NCBI GenBank assembly: GCA_004144865.1
Contig: SEAY01000087.1
Location: 1-37,696 of the forward strand
Source: Comamonadaceae bacterium
GTDB taxonomy: Bacteria; Pseudomonadota; Gammaproteobacteria; Burkholderiales; Burkholderiaceae_C
Length of the DNA stretch: 37,696 bases
Direction: 5' to 3'
The notes under the pieces were generated by a model. That model worked only from the letters and a program-made list of their open reading frames with translations, ran no database searches and was not told where the DNA came from. Each line of letters opens with the position of its first letter. Position 1 is the stretch's first letter. The position numbers and the translations under genes are program-made. Shown here piece after piece: positions 15,000 through 22,657 of the stretch.

Positions 15000-16459
15000 G
15001 CATCTGGCGCGCGGCGCAACTGGCTGGCGTGCCGCGCGCGGTGCTGCAGCAGCAAGTGCGCGCCGGCGAGATCGAGGAGAACGACGGCATGGTGTCCACG
15101 GCATCGCTGCTGGCGCTGTACCCGCAGCTGCAGCTGGAAGCCGCGGGGCTGGCGGAGCGGGTGGCGCGCATCCGCGACGAGTCCTTCGGCAAGCGGGTGC
15201 GCGAACGGCTTCTGCCCAGCCAGGAAGTGCTGGCGCAGCGCCTGTTCCAGCAAAGCCAGGAACTGGCCGACGTGCAGCGGCACCTGCAGCGCTACCACGC
15301 GCTGGTGGTGGACCTGCGCGAACAGATCCGGCAGAAGAACCGCGAGGTGGGCGGCGATGACCCGCGCCTGGCGGCCCTGGAACGCGCGCTGGCCGGCGGG
15401 CTGGCCCGCGTGCTGGCGACGGAACCGGTGGATGCCCTGCACGTGATGGACGACATGCTGAAGGTGATGTCGGCGCAGGTGACGCTGCGCCCGAGCGGCC
15501 ACCAGTTCACCGTCGAGGGCCGCGACAGCCTGCTGCAGGCCGGCCTGCGCGCCGGCCTGAACCTCAACTACGGCTGCGGCAACGGGAGCTGCGGCATGTG
15601 CAAGGTGCGCGTCACCGACGGCCAGGTGGCGCGCTGCGCGGCCAGCGACTACCCGCTGTCGGAAACCGAGAAGGCCCAGGGCTACGTGCTGGCCTGCGCG
15701 CACACCGCGGCCAGCAGCGAGCTCACGCTGGAGACGCTGGAGGCCGCCGGCCCCGCCGACATCCCCGAGCAGCAGATCGCCGTCACGGTACGCGCGCTGC
15801 GCCCGCTTGCGCCCGATACGCTCCTGTTGCACGTGCAGACCCCGCGCACGCACCGCCTGCGCTTCCTGGCCGGCCAGTCCGTCACGCTGGCGGCCGCCGA
15901 CGGCGACGGCGCCCAGGCGCGGCATCCGGTGGCGAGCTGTCCGTGCGACGACCGCAACCTGCATTTCTTCATCCCGCGCGACCCCGGGGATCCGCTGGCG
16001 GTGCGACTGTTCGCGGGCGGCGTGCGCCCCGGCGATGCGCTCACGCTGTGGGGGCCGTACGGCAGCTTCACGCTGGCGCAGGCCACGCAGCCGCTGGTGT
16101 TCGTCGCCTGCGACGTCGGCTTCGCGCCGGTCAAGAGCCTGGTCGAGCACGCACTGTCGCTCGACGCCGCGCCCTCGCTCACGCTGTTCTGGCTGGCCAC
16201 GCGCGGCGACGGGCATTTCCTGGCCAACCAGTGCCGGGCGTGGTCGGAGGCGCTCGATCCCTTCGAGTACAGCCTCTTCACCGATACCGACCCCGCGGCC
16301 GGCGCGCTGCAGGTCGCCCGCGCGATGCGCGCCGACCTGTTCGAGGTCGACTGCGCCTTCTACCTCGCCGGCCCCGAGGCTTTCGTGGCGACGGTCACCG
16401 CGCAACTCGCGCAGGCCGGAGTGCCGGCCGCGCAGATCCACCAGGAGGTGTTGCCATGA
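14984..16459 (+). CDS. HTH, coiled-coil, [2Fe-2S] ferredoxin and FAD/NAD reductase fusion
   Basis: A 491-residue multidomain protein. Residues 5-47 look like a MerR/excisionase-type helix-turn-helix (SIWRAAQLAGVPRAVLQQQV). Residues 50-125 are heptad-rich and probably coiled coil. Residues 165-253 are a plant-type ferredoxin with C198, C203, C206 and C238 (Cx4Cx2C and a distal cysteine). Residues 262-491 are a ferredoxin-NADP reductase-like module, with RHPVAS near 313-318 in place of RxYS, GPYGSF at 357-362, and VFVACDVGFAPVKSLVEH at the nucleotide-binding site. Phenol hydroxylase or CDP-glucoseen reductases share the last two modules but not the N-terminal ones. It could supply electrons to the upstream oxygenase or sense redox state while bound to DNA. 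Both ideas are inference. Confidence 0.87.
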   Translation: MSQWVSIWRAAQLAGVPRAVLQQQVRAGEIEENDGMVSTASLLALYPQLQLEAAGLAERVARIRDESFGKRVRERLLPSQEVLAQRLFQQSQELADVQRHLQRYHALVVDLREQIRQKNREVGGDDPRLAALERALAGGLARVLATEPVDALHVMDDMLKVMSAQVTLRPSGHQFTVEGRDSLLQAGLRAGLNLNYGCGNGSCGMCKVRVTDGQVARCAASDYPLSETEKAQGYVLACAHTAASSELTLETLEAAGPADIPEQQIAVTVRALRPLAPDTLLLHVQTPRTHRLRFLAGQSVTLAAADGDGAQARHPVASCPCDDRNLHFFIPRDPGDPLAVRLFAGGVRPGDALTLWGPYGSFTLAQATQPLVFVACDVGFAPVKSLVEHALSLDAAPSLTLFWLATRGDGHFLANQCRAWSEALDPFEYSLFTDTDPAAGALQVARAMRADLFEVDCAFYLAGPEAFVATVTAQLAQAGVPAAQIHQEVLP

Positions 16460-16833
16460 GCTGCCAAGGCGCGAGCTGCCAGTGCCAGGGCGCCCCCGCG
16501 CCGCAGGAGGATCCCGGCTGCAGCGGCGGCGAATCCTTCGCGCTGCGCGTGCTGGGCGAGGACATGCTGCCCGAGTTCCGCGAGGGAGACATCATCATCG
16601 TGGAGCCCGATGGCGCGCTCAAGGACGGCTGCTTCGTGCTGGCCTGTCCCGGCGGCGACTGGATGCTGCGCCAGCTGGTCAAGTGCGGCGCCGGCTGGTC
16701 GCTGCGCGTGCTCAACCCCGCCGCCTGCAGCACCGTGCCCGAGCTCGAGGTGGCCGACCTGTCCGTCGTGCGCGGGCTGGTGATCCAGAAAGCCGTGCCG
16801 GGACGCCGCAAACTCACCCGGAGCTATCTCTGA
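16456..16833 (+). CDS. LexA/S24-like protein lacking the catalytic dyad
   Basis: A 125-residue protein with a LexA/UmuD-type C-terminal fold: ALRVLGEDMLPEFREGDIIIVEP (start near 29), then LKDGCFVLACPGGDWMLRQL and a closing strand. In active S24 peptidases the motif is GxSM and a lysine follows in VKR; here these are Asp36 (GEDM) and Arg72 (LRQL). Self-cleavage therefore seems impossible. The first 22 residues are cysteine-rich (C3, C8, C10, C22), and C59, C64 and C77 follow in the domain. A redox- or metal-sensing role can be imagined, but no DNA-binding domain is present; the upstream fusion protein carries one. The ATG overlaps the upstream stop as ATGA. Confidence 0.8.
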   Translation: MSCQGASCQCQGAPAPQEDPGCSGGESFALRVLGEDMLPEFREGDIIIVEPDGALKDGCFVLACPGGDWMLRQLVKCGAGWSLRVLNPAACSTVPELEVADLSVVRGLVIQKAVPGRRKLTRSYL

Positions 16834-17054
16834 TGCCCTACTTCCTCTATCGCGTGCAGCCGTTCGCGCAGCTGCAGCCGCTCGGCGAGTACGCCTCCTT
16901 CCCCGAAGCCTCGCGCGAGGCCAAGGCCGTGCGCGCGGCCGCTCCGGCGCAGGAGAGGCGGCGCGTGCGCGTGATCTTCGCCGACAACGCGCTGGCCGCC
17001 GAGGACCTGCTGCTGCAGGTGCGCGAACCGCAGCCGGGCGGCGACGACGACTGA
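16833..17054 (+). CDS. Small protein of unknown function
   Basis: A 73-residue protein, MPYFLYRVQPFAQLQPL at the start, FPEASREAKAVRAA in the middle and VIFADNALAAEDLLLQVREP near the end. The pattern resembles small conserved proteins in sulfur-oxidiser gene clusters, but I cannot name a family. There are no cysteines or membrane segments. Its start shares a base with the stop of the S24-like gene (TGATG), so the two are translationally coupled. Confidence 0.75.
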   Translation: MPYFLYRVQPFAQLQPLGEYASFPEASREAKAVRAAAPAQERRRVRVIFADNALAAEDLLLQVREPQPGGDDD

Positions 17055-17063
17055 CGCACGGCG

Positions 17064-17489
17064 ATGAGCTCTGCGCCGCCCGCCGGCTGTTGCGAAGCAG
17101 CGCACGACTGCGTCTTCGCCAAGGCCGTGCTGGCACGATCGGCCGCCTGCGAGCTGGCGCGGCGCCACCTGGTGGGCGAGCGCGAGCTCCTGGCCTGCGG
17201 CTCGCCGATCGCGCGCATGAACTGCGCCACCCTCGCCGCCCTGCTGCACGAACGCGCCCGCTTCGCGCTGCGGCTGCCCGCGCCGGGGCGGCCGCTGATG
17301 CACATGCAGGCATTGCGCCTGCAATGCGGCGGCCTGGACGCGCTGCGTGGCTGGTTGCGGGCCGGCGAGGCCGACGTGCACCTCATGGTGCGGCAGGCGC
17401 AGCAGGCACGCGGCAGCCTCGCCGAGCTGCCGTGGGACCAGCTGGTGCCCTCGCTGGTCGCCTGGCAGCCGGCGCGCCGCCGCCGCTGA
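17064..17489 (+). CDS. Cysteine-containing protein of unknown function, last gene of the operon
   Basis: A 141-residue protein with several cysteines: CC at 9-10, C16, C29, C45, C54 and C88. The motif MNCATLAALLHERARFALRLP and the following PGRPLMHMQALRLQCGG look conserved-type but match no family I can name. The cysteines are not spaced as a standard ferredoxin or zinc finger. It is 9 bases after the previous stop and closes the nine-gene plus-strand operon. It meets the convergent HPP gene one base later, with no room for a terminator between them. Confidence 0.75.
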   Translation: MSSAPPAGCCEAAHDCVFAKAVLARSAACELARRHLVGERELLACGSPIARMNCATLAALLHERARFALRLPAPGRPLMHMQALRLQCGGLDALRGWLRAGEADVHLMVRQAQQARGSLAELPWDQLVPSLVAWQPARRRR

Positions 17490-17490
17490 A

Positions 17491-18660
17491 TCAGGCCGAC
17501 TGCGGCGCCCGCCTCCGCGCCGACGCGCCCGTCGGCCCACGAACGGAAGCCGGCACCCCGCCCGCCGCCGGGGGCGCATGGAACAGGCCCGCCACCAGGT
17601 CCGACTGCGTGATCATCCCCAGCACGCGGTCGTCGGCGTCGAGCACGGGCATGTGGTGCAGCCCGCCGTCCGAGAAGGCCTCGACCAGGTCCACCAGCAG
17701 GCCCTCGGGCCGCGCGACGCGCACGCTGCGCGTCATGATGTCGCCCACGCGCGCTGCCGTGCGCGGCTGCGGCAGCCTCGCGGCGGAGGCCAGGAAGAAA
17801 TCGTGCAGCGACACGATGCCCACCAGCCGCCGTGCGCCGTCCACGACCGGCAGCGCCTGCACCGCGTGCCGGCGCAGCAGCGCCCAGGCCGCCTCCAGCG
17901 AAGTGCCCGGCGCCACGGTGACCACGTCGCGGGCCATCACGTCGCGGCAGCGCACCTCGCCCCAGCGACGCCGCCCCGCATGCAGCTGCGCCCGCACCAG
18001 GATCTCCTCCAGGTCGTCCACTCCCACGTCGAGCACTTCGCCGTAGGAAGCCATCGCGGCGTCGAAGTCCTCCTTGGCCAGCAGCCGCGCGCTGGGCAGC
18101 GGGTCGGCAGTGGCATGCGGGTGGGGCCGGGCCGCGCCCCGGTGCGGATAGCGGCGGCCCGCCAGGTTGTTGAACACGTACGCCGCCAGCAGCAGCGATG
18201 CGGCACCCGCGGGAACCAGCCACGCGGCGAAGCCGAACCCGAGCTGCTGGATCGCCGGCCCGCCGAGCACCGCGGTCATGGCGACCGCGCCGGCCGGCGG
18301 ATGCAGGCAGCGCAGCGCGAACATCGCGCCGGTCGCGGCCGCGCCGGCGACCGCCGCCACGGCGGGCGTGGCCCCCAGCCAATGGCAGCAGGCCACGCCG
18401 ATCGCGGCCGACATCACACTGCCCCCGAACACCGGCCAGGGCTGCGCGAGCGGACTGGCGGGCAGCCCGAACAGCAGCACGGCGGTCGCGCCCAGCGGCG
18501 CGATGAACCAGGAACTGGACTCGCCGAGCAGCTGGCGGCCGAGCCACTCGGTCAGCAACAGCGCGGCGCCTGCGCCCAGCGTGCCGAGCCAGGCGTCACG
18601 ACCGCCGGCCGCCAGCTGCGCAGGCGCGAGCGCGCGCAGCCAGGCCAGGAACATGCGCAC
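17491..18660 (-). CDS. HPP-family membrane protein with C-terminal CBS domain pair
   Basis: A 389-residue protein. The N-terminal half has about five membrane helices and the HPP signature FALRCLHPPAGAVAMTA with the HPP at 120-122. The C-terminal half is a pair of CBS domains (about 236-290 and 310-365: RDVMARDVVTV..., VGDIMTRSVRVARP, LHHMPVLDADDRVLGMITQSDLV), which usually bind adenine nucleotides and gate activity. Plant and cyanobacterial HPP proteins have been linked to nitrite transport; the substrate here is unknown. GTG at 18660 has GGAAG nine bases upstream; ATG at 18654 is an alternative. It is 30 bases after the YeeE-like gene and probably in its operon. Confidence 0.9.
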   Translation of the reverse strand: MRMFLAWLRALAPAQLAAGGRDAWLGTLGAGAALLLTEWLGRQLLGESSSWFIAPLGATAVLLFGLPASPLAQPWPVFGGSVMSAAIGVACCHWLGATPAVAAVAGAAATGAMFALRCLHPPAGAVAMTAVLGGPAIQQLGFGFAAWLVPAGAASLLLAAYVFNNLAGRRYPHRGAARPHPHATADPLPSARLLAKEDFDAAMASYGEVLDVGVDDLEEILVRAQLHAGRRRWGEVRCRDVMARDVVTVAPGTSLEAAWALLRRHAVQALPVVDGARRLVGIVSLHDFFLASAARLPQPRTAARVGDIMTRSVRVARPEGLLVDLVEAFSDGGLHHMPVLDADDRVLGMITQSDLVAGLFHAPPAAGGVPASVRGPTGASARRRAPQSA

Positions 18661-18690
18661 CGGCGGGGACTTCCGGAAGGAGGCAGGCGG

Positions 18691-19845
18691 TCAGGCAGCG
18701 CCCGCGCCGCTCGCGGCACCGAGCTCCGGCTCGCGTTCGGCCTGCCACGCGATCACCTTCAGCATCGCCACGCTGCCCAGCGCGATGCCGGCCACGGCGA
18801 TGAACGAGCCGAGGGCCAGCGTGGAGAGGCCGGACAGCCCCTGGCCGATCGTGCAGCCGGCGGCCGTGACGCCGCCCGCGCCCATCAGGACCGCGCCGAC
18901 CAGCTGGTTGCGCAGGTCGGCCAGCGAGGCGAAGCCTTCCCAGCGGAAGGTGCGCGTGGACAGGGCGTAGGCCGCGGAGCCGGCGATGGTGCCCAGCACC
19001 GCCGCGATGCCGAAGGTCAGGCGCAGCGACTTGTCGGTCCACAGCATCAGCATCTCCAGCGAGTAGGCGAGCGGGGCGACGAAGCTGAGGGACTCCAGCG
19101 TGCGGCTGTTGGTGGCGAAGTACACCGTCTCCAGCGTGTCGGGGTTCTCGCCGTAGCCCAGGTGCCCGGTGAGGTACCAGCCGGCGGCGATCACGGCGCC
19201 CATCACGACGGCGGCGCTCACCTGCCGGCCGTTGCCGCGGAAGCGCCGGTCCTTGAAGACGAACACCAGCAGGGCCGCCGCCACCACCGCCACCGTGAGT
19301 GGCAGGGCGAGCCGGGGCGCCATCCCCGTGAGCTTCGCGACGGCCGTGGCCAGGCTGCCGTCGGTCCAGCCGTAGGCCGCGAGGTCGACACGCACTGGGT
19401 CCAGCCAGCTGCTGCGCCACTGCGCGAACAGGCCCTTGAGGGTCATGTACGAGGCGATCGCCAGGAAGGTCAGCACCACCAGCGAGCGCACGCTGCCGCC
19501 GCCGACGCGCACCAGGTTGCGGTTGGCGCAGCCGCCGGCGATGGTCATGCCGATGCCGAACAGCACGCCCCCCATCAGCAGCGACAGCCAGGGCAGCAGC
19601 GGGCGCTGCGCGATCGACTTCGCCAGGTCGACCTGCCCGCTGTACGAGAGGAAAGCGGTGCCGAGCATTGCCACCGCCACCGCGAGCATCCAGGTGCGCA
19701 TGCGCGTCCACGAGCCCATGTTGACGATGTCGGAGAGCGCGCCCATCGTGCAGAAGTTGCTGCGCGCCGCCATGAGGCCGAAGACGAAAGCGAGGAGGAA
19801 GCCGCCGGTGACGACGGCCATCCCCAGGTTAGCGTTGCTGCCCAT
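18691..19845 (-). CDS. YeeE/YedE (TsuA-like) sulfur-compound transporter
   Basis: A 384-residue membrane protein with about ten helices and two pseudo-repeats, as in TsuA. The cysteines that line the thiosulfate path in this family are here: C32 in SNFCTMGAL, the GGCANRNLVRVGGG cysteine near 105 and AAGCTIGQGLSG near 331. Known relatives import thiosulfate or related sulfur species; the exact substrate of this group is not established. In sulfur oxidisers these genes commonly sit with tusA and dsrE2, as here. GGGAG lies upstream of the ATG. It begins 24 bases after the dsrE2 stop. Confidence 0.92.
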   Translation of the reverse strand: MGSNANLGMAVVTGGFLLAFVFGLMAARSNFCTMGALSDIVNMGSWTRMRTWMLAVAVAMLGTAFLSYSGQVDLAKSIAQRPLLPWLSLLMGGVLFGIGMTIAGGCANRNLVRVGGGSVRSLVVLTFLAIASYMTLKGLFAQWRSSWLDPVRVDLAAYGWTDGSLATAVAKLTGMAPRLALPLTVAVVAAALLVFVFKDRRFRGNGRQVSAAVVMGAVIAAGWYLTGHLGYGENPDTLETVYFATNSRTLESLSFVAPLAYSLEMLMLWTDKSLRLTFGIAAVLGTIAGSAAYALSTRTFRWEGFASLADLRNQLVGAVLMGAGGVTAAGCTIGQGLSGLSTLALGSFIAVAGIALGSVAMLKVIAWQAEREPELGAASGAGAA

Positions 19846-19869
19846 GCGATGCTCCCGCGGCCGGCGGCC

Positions 19870-20337
19870 TCAGATGAAAAGACAGACGTCGGTGTCGCCG
19901 GCGAACTTCAGGAAGGTGGCGGCGCCGCCGTACTCGATGCCTTCGATGAACTCGTCGCGCTTGAACTCGAACAGGTCGACGGTCATCTGGCAGGCGATGA
20001 AGCCGACCTCGGCTTCCTGGCAGGCCGTGCGCAGTTCCTCGAGTGAGGCCACGCCCTTCTTCTTCATCTTGGACTTCATCATGCTGGTGGCCATCGCCTC
20101 CATGCCGGGGAGCATGGAGACCACCACCGGCATGGGCATGGGCATCGGCATCGCCGGATTCGCCAGCGGGCTGATGGCAATGTCGTCGAGGTTGCGGCGC
20201 AGCAGCTGCAGGCCGTAGAAGGTGAAGAAGATCTTGACGTCCCAGCCGAGGGAAGCGGCGGTGGAAGCGAGGATCAGCGGCGGGTACGCCATGTCGAGCG
20301 CACCCTTGGTGGCGATGATCGCCATCTTCTTGGCCAT
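19870..20337 (-). CDS. dsrE2: DsrE2, DsrE/DsrF-like sulfurtransferase-type protein
   Basis: A 155-residue protein of the DsrE2 subfamily: KMAIIATKGALDMAYPPLILAST at the N-terminus, then FFTFYGLQLL, a methionine- and proline-rich segment (NPAMPMPMPMP near 61-71 and further methionines to about 92), and EVGFIACQMTVDLF with a conserved-type cysteine. DsrE2 proteins are membrane-associated partners of TusA and rhodanese in sulfane sulfur transfer to Dsr or sHdr pathways. The gene is 4 bases after the tusA stop. The Met-Pro run is typical of the subfamily and not a sequencing fault. Confidence 0.93.
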   Translation of the reverse strand: MAKKMAIIATKGALDMAYPPLILASTAASLGWDVKIFFTFYGLQLLRRNLDDIAISPLANPAMPMPMPMPVVVSMLPGMEAMATSMMKSKMKKKGVASLEELRTACQEAEVGFIACQMTVDLFEFKRDEFIEGIEYGGAATFLKFAGDTDVCLFI

Positions 20338-20341
20338 GGCG

Positions 20342-20569
20342 TCAGCCCTTGCGCAGGAAGAACACGTAGTGCCGGCTTTCCTCCGCGGTCGCCAGCAGCG
20401 GATTGCCGGTCTCCTCGGCGAACGCAGCCATGTCGCAGACCGAGCCGGGATCGGTGGCGATCACCCGCAGCACCTGGCCGGACGTCATGCCGGACAGCGC
20501 CTTCTTGGTCTTGACGATGGGCATCGGGCAGCTCAGGCCCGAGGCGTCGAATTCCTTGTCGAAATGCAT
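20342..20569 (-). CDS. tusA: TusA, sulfur carrier protein
   Basis: A 75-residue SirA/TusA protein with the family signature DASGLSCPMPIVKTKKAL, where Cys14 is the persulfide-bearing residue of the CPxP motif. VIATDPGSVCDMAAF follows, as in most family members. Known role in Dsr-type sulfur oxidisers: it carries sulfane sulfur from rhodanese and DsrE2 to DsrEFH. GAGGAG upstream of the ATG supports this start; a longer in-frame reading upstream has no such site. It is the first gene of the tusA-dsrE2-yeeE-HPP group. Confidence 0.95.
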   Translation of the reverse strand: MHFDKEFDASGLSCPMPIVKTKKALSGMTSGQVLRVIATDPGSVCDMAAFAEETGNPLLATAEESRHYVFFLRKG

Positions 20570-20714
20570 GGAGGTCTCCTCGCGGGGCCGCGCCGAAACC
20601 ACTGCCGGCGTGCCTCAGGGGACCAATGAAACGGCAACGGACGAGGCGCGTCCATTACCGTGAAGGGGAGTCGGGCATCCCCCATGCGGGTAGTGCGGGC
20701 ATCCGCCACGCACC
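20570..20714 (-). promoter_or_regulatory. Upstream region of the tusA operon with a motif shared with the dsrA promoter region
   Basis: On the minus strand, GGTAATGG (plus positions 20652-20659) lies 83 bases upstream of the tusA ATG, and TACCCGC lies 32 bases further upstream. The dsrA upstream region has the same two elements in the same order, at 87 and 34 bases. This suggests common regulation of two sulfur operons. It is a pattern seen by eye in only two sites, and no -35/-10 pair is certain. Confidence 0.4.
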
Positions 20715-20741
20715 GTGCACCGCGCTGCATGCGCGGTGCAC
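20715..20741 (-). terminator. Strong hairpin after the DUF2846 lipoprotein gene
   Basis: A perfect 11-base-pair inverted repeat, GTGCACCGCGC and GCGCGGTGCAC around a 5-base loop (TGCAT). It begins 8 bases after the lipoprotein stop codon on the minus strand. There is no T-tract after it, so it may be an attenuating or mRNA-protecting hairpin rather than a complete intrinsic terminator. Confidence 0.5.
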
Positions 20742-20748
20742 GCCCACA

Positions 20749-21204
20749 TCACTTCGAAGCGACGGGCTTGCCGATGTAGCTGAGCGACGCCAGCTCGGAC
20801 CTTCCCTGGGCGGGCGGAACCACTTCCAGGTTCATGCGGCCGGAAAACACGCCCATGGTGACGTACATGCGCACGTACTTGGTCTCGCCCGGGGCCAGGC
20901 TGAAGGTCAGGGTCTTCTCCGTCTCGGTCGTGCTGGTCGCCACGTAGCTGCCGGCGGGGCGGTCCACGTAGAAGAAGCCGCCGGTCCTCGCGTGGCCGAC
21001 CACGTCCTTGTTCAACTTGACGTCCGGCGCCAGGGCGGCGCCCCCCATCGTCGACTGCCGGTAGAAATAGATGCGGCCCTCGCCTGCCTTCAGGCTGGGG
21101 ATGCTGCCCGCCATTTCCTGGTGCTTGGCACCGGTCGCCGCGCAGCCCGCGACCAACAGCACGGCGCCGGTGGCCGCAACGATCTTCAGGAAACTCCGTC
21201 TCAT
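20749..21204 (-). CDS. DUF2846-type lipoprotein
   Basis: A 151-residue protein with a lipoprotein signal (MRRSFLKIVAATG, lipobox VAGC with Cys21). The mature part includes GRIYFYRQSTMGGAA near 43-57 and GGFFYVDRPAGSYVATS, the pattern of DUF2846 proteins, with a beta-rich body. Function unknown; the family is outer-membrane or periplasmic. Its ATG overlaps the stop of the upstream lipoprotein gene (ATGA), so the two are one operon. Nothing ties it to sulfur metabolism apart from being next to tusA. Confidence 0.85.
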   Translation of the reverse strand: MRRSFLKIVAATGAVLLVAGCAATGAKHQEMAGSIPSLKAGEGRIYFYRQSTMGGAALAPDVKLNKDVVGHARTGGFFYVDRPAGSYVATSTTETEKTLTFSLAPGETKYVRMYVTMGVFSGRMNLEVVPPAQGRSELASLSYIGKPVASK

Positions 21205-21599
21205 GGGTTCGCTCCTTGGGCGAGTGGAAGGGAAAGCGGTGCCGCGAGCGGAGAGTAGTTGCTCTCCCCTGGCAGGTAGAAGCCTTGCAGCGCCGTGCCC
21301 TGCACGACGAGATAGGCTTCGTGGACGTTGCGGCCGACGATGGTGAACACGGTGTCCACGGGCTGGTAGACCACCCCTTGCGGCACCCTGCCGACGGCGC
21401 GCCAGATGCTGCCGTGGGGCAGCGCCCGTGCACGGCCGGTCGGCAGGTCGACGCGCACCCGCGCGGGCATGACCAGGTCGGGATGGGGCCGGTCCAGGCG
21501 GGCCAGCGTGGCGGGGGCGACGGGAACGGGCGCGGCGCAGGCCGCGAGCAGCAATGCGGTCGCAAGCACGCCGGCGGCCGGCAGCCTGGCAAGCACCAT
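21201..21599 (-). CDS. Predicted lipoprotein of unknown function
   Basis: Read from the ATG at 21599 it has 132 residues with a clear lipoprotein signal (MVLARLPAAGVLATALLLAAC, Cys21). GAGGGGGGA lies about 5 bases upstream. An ATG at 21650 would add 17 charged residues before the signal, so I reject it. The mature part has HGSIWRAVGRVPQGVVYQPVDTVF, given here as GSIWRA near 61 and VVYQPVDTVFTI near 74, and ends LPGESNYSP. It looks like a small envelope protein; I do not recognise the family. It is coupled to the DUF2846 gene. Confidence 0.75.
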   Translation of the reverse strand: MVLARLPAAGVLATALLLAACAAPVPVAPATLARLDRPHPDLVMPARVRVDLPTGRARALPHGSIWRAVGRVPQGVVYQPVDTVFTIVGRNVHEAYLVVQGTALQGFYLPGESNYSPLAAPLSLPLAQGANP

Positions 21600-21718
21600 G
21601 GGATCCCCCCTCGTCGTTTCTGTTCGGCGCCCGGGTGGACGCCCGCGCATGGTGCAGAAACGAGGGAGGAAATCCAGTGACTAATGCACCGCGACCGCCA
21701 GGCGGCGGCCCATGACCG

Positions 21719-22626
21719 CTAGACGTTGAACAGGAAGTTCATCACGTCGCCATCCTTGACGACGTATTCCTTGCCTTCGCTGCGCATCTTGCCCGCGTCC
21801 TTGGCGCCCTGCTCGCCCTTGAAGGCGATGAAGTCGTCGAATGGCCGATCTCGGCCAGGAACATCTTCTTGTCCTCTTCGCCCATGTCGGCGATCTCGGA
21901 CTCGATCTTGGCGCAGATCGCCACCACGGGCGCGTTCTGCGTCGCCGCATAGGCGCGCAGCTTCTCCAGGTGCGGGTTGTTCTCGAAGCCGCCCTCGTCC
22001 ACGTTGCCCACGAACATCGCCGGCTTGGCGGTGATCAGGAACAGCGGCTTGAGCAGCGCCTTCTCTTCGTCGGTGAGCTGCAGCGTGCGCACGGGGCGGC
22101 CTTCGTTCAGCGCAGCCTGCACCTTGGGCAGCACCTGCATCATCTTGGCGGCTTCCTTGTCGTTGCCGGACCGCGCCGCCTTGCCGTAGCGGTGGATCGT
22201 CTTTTCCACCGTGCCCAGGTCGGCCAGGCACAGCTCGGTCTGGATCACCTCGATGTCGGACACCGGGTCCACCCGGCCGGCCACGTGGATCACGTTGGCG
22301 TCCTCGAAGCAGCGCACCACGTTGACCACCGCGTCGGTCTCGCGGATGTGGGCCAGGAACTGGTTGCCCAGGCCTTCGCCCTTGCTCGCCCCGGCCACCA
22401 GCCCGGCAATATCGACAAACTCGACAATGGCTGGCACGATGCGTTCGGGCTTGACGATGTCGGCCAGGGCGTCCAGCCGCGGATCCGGCAGCTCCACGAT
22501 GCCGACGTTCGGCTCGATGGTGCAGAAAGGATAGTTTTCGGCGGCGATTCCGGCCTTGGTCAAGGCATTGAACAAGGTGGACTTGCCGACGTTCGGCAGA
22601 CCCACGATCCCGCACTTCAAACTCAT
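21719..22626 (-). pseudogene. ychF: ychF, Obg-family ATPase, internally deleted and frameshifted as read
   Basis: The first part is typical Ych[23 protein letters not shown] with the P-loop, [20 protein letters not shown], and NVDEGG. It stays in frame to MFLAEIG near 21850. The last part, [18 protein letters not shown] to the stop after NFLFNV, is the YchF C-terminal TGS region but one frame away. YchF is normally about 363 residues (1092 bases); this gene is 908 bases, so about 185 bases are missing near 21841-21850, covering the end of the helical region and most of the TGS domain. YchF is nearly universal, so an assembly deletion is more likely than real loss. The start diverges from the gene at 22658. 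Confidence 0.9.
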
Positions 22627-22657
22627 GTCAGTACCCGTTAGAGAAGCCGGGAAGTGT

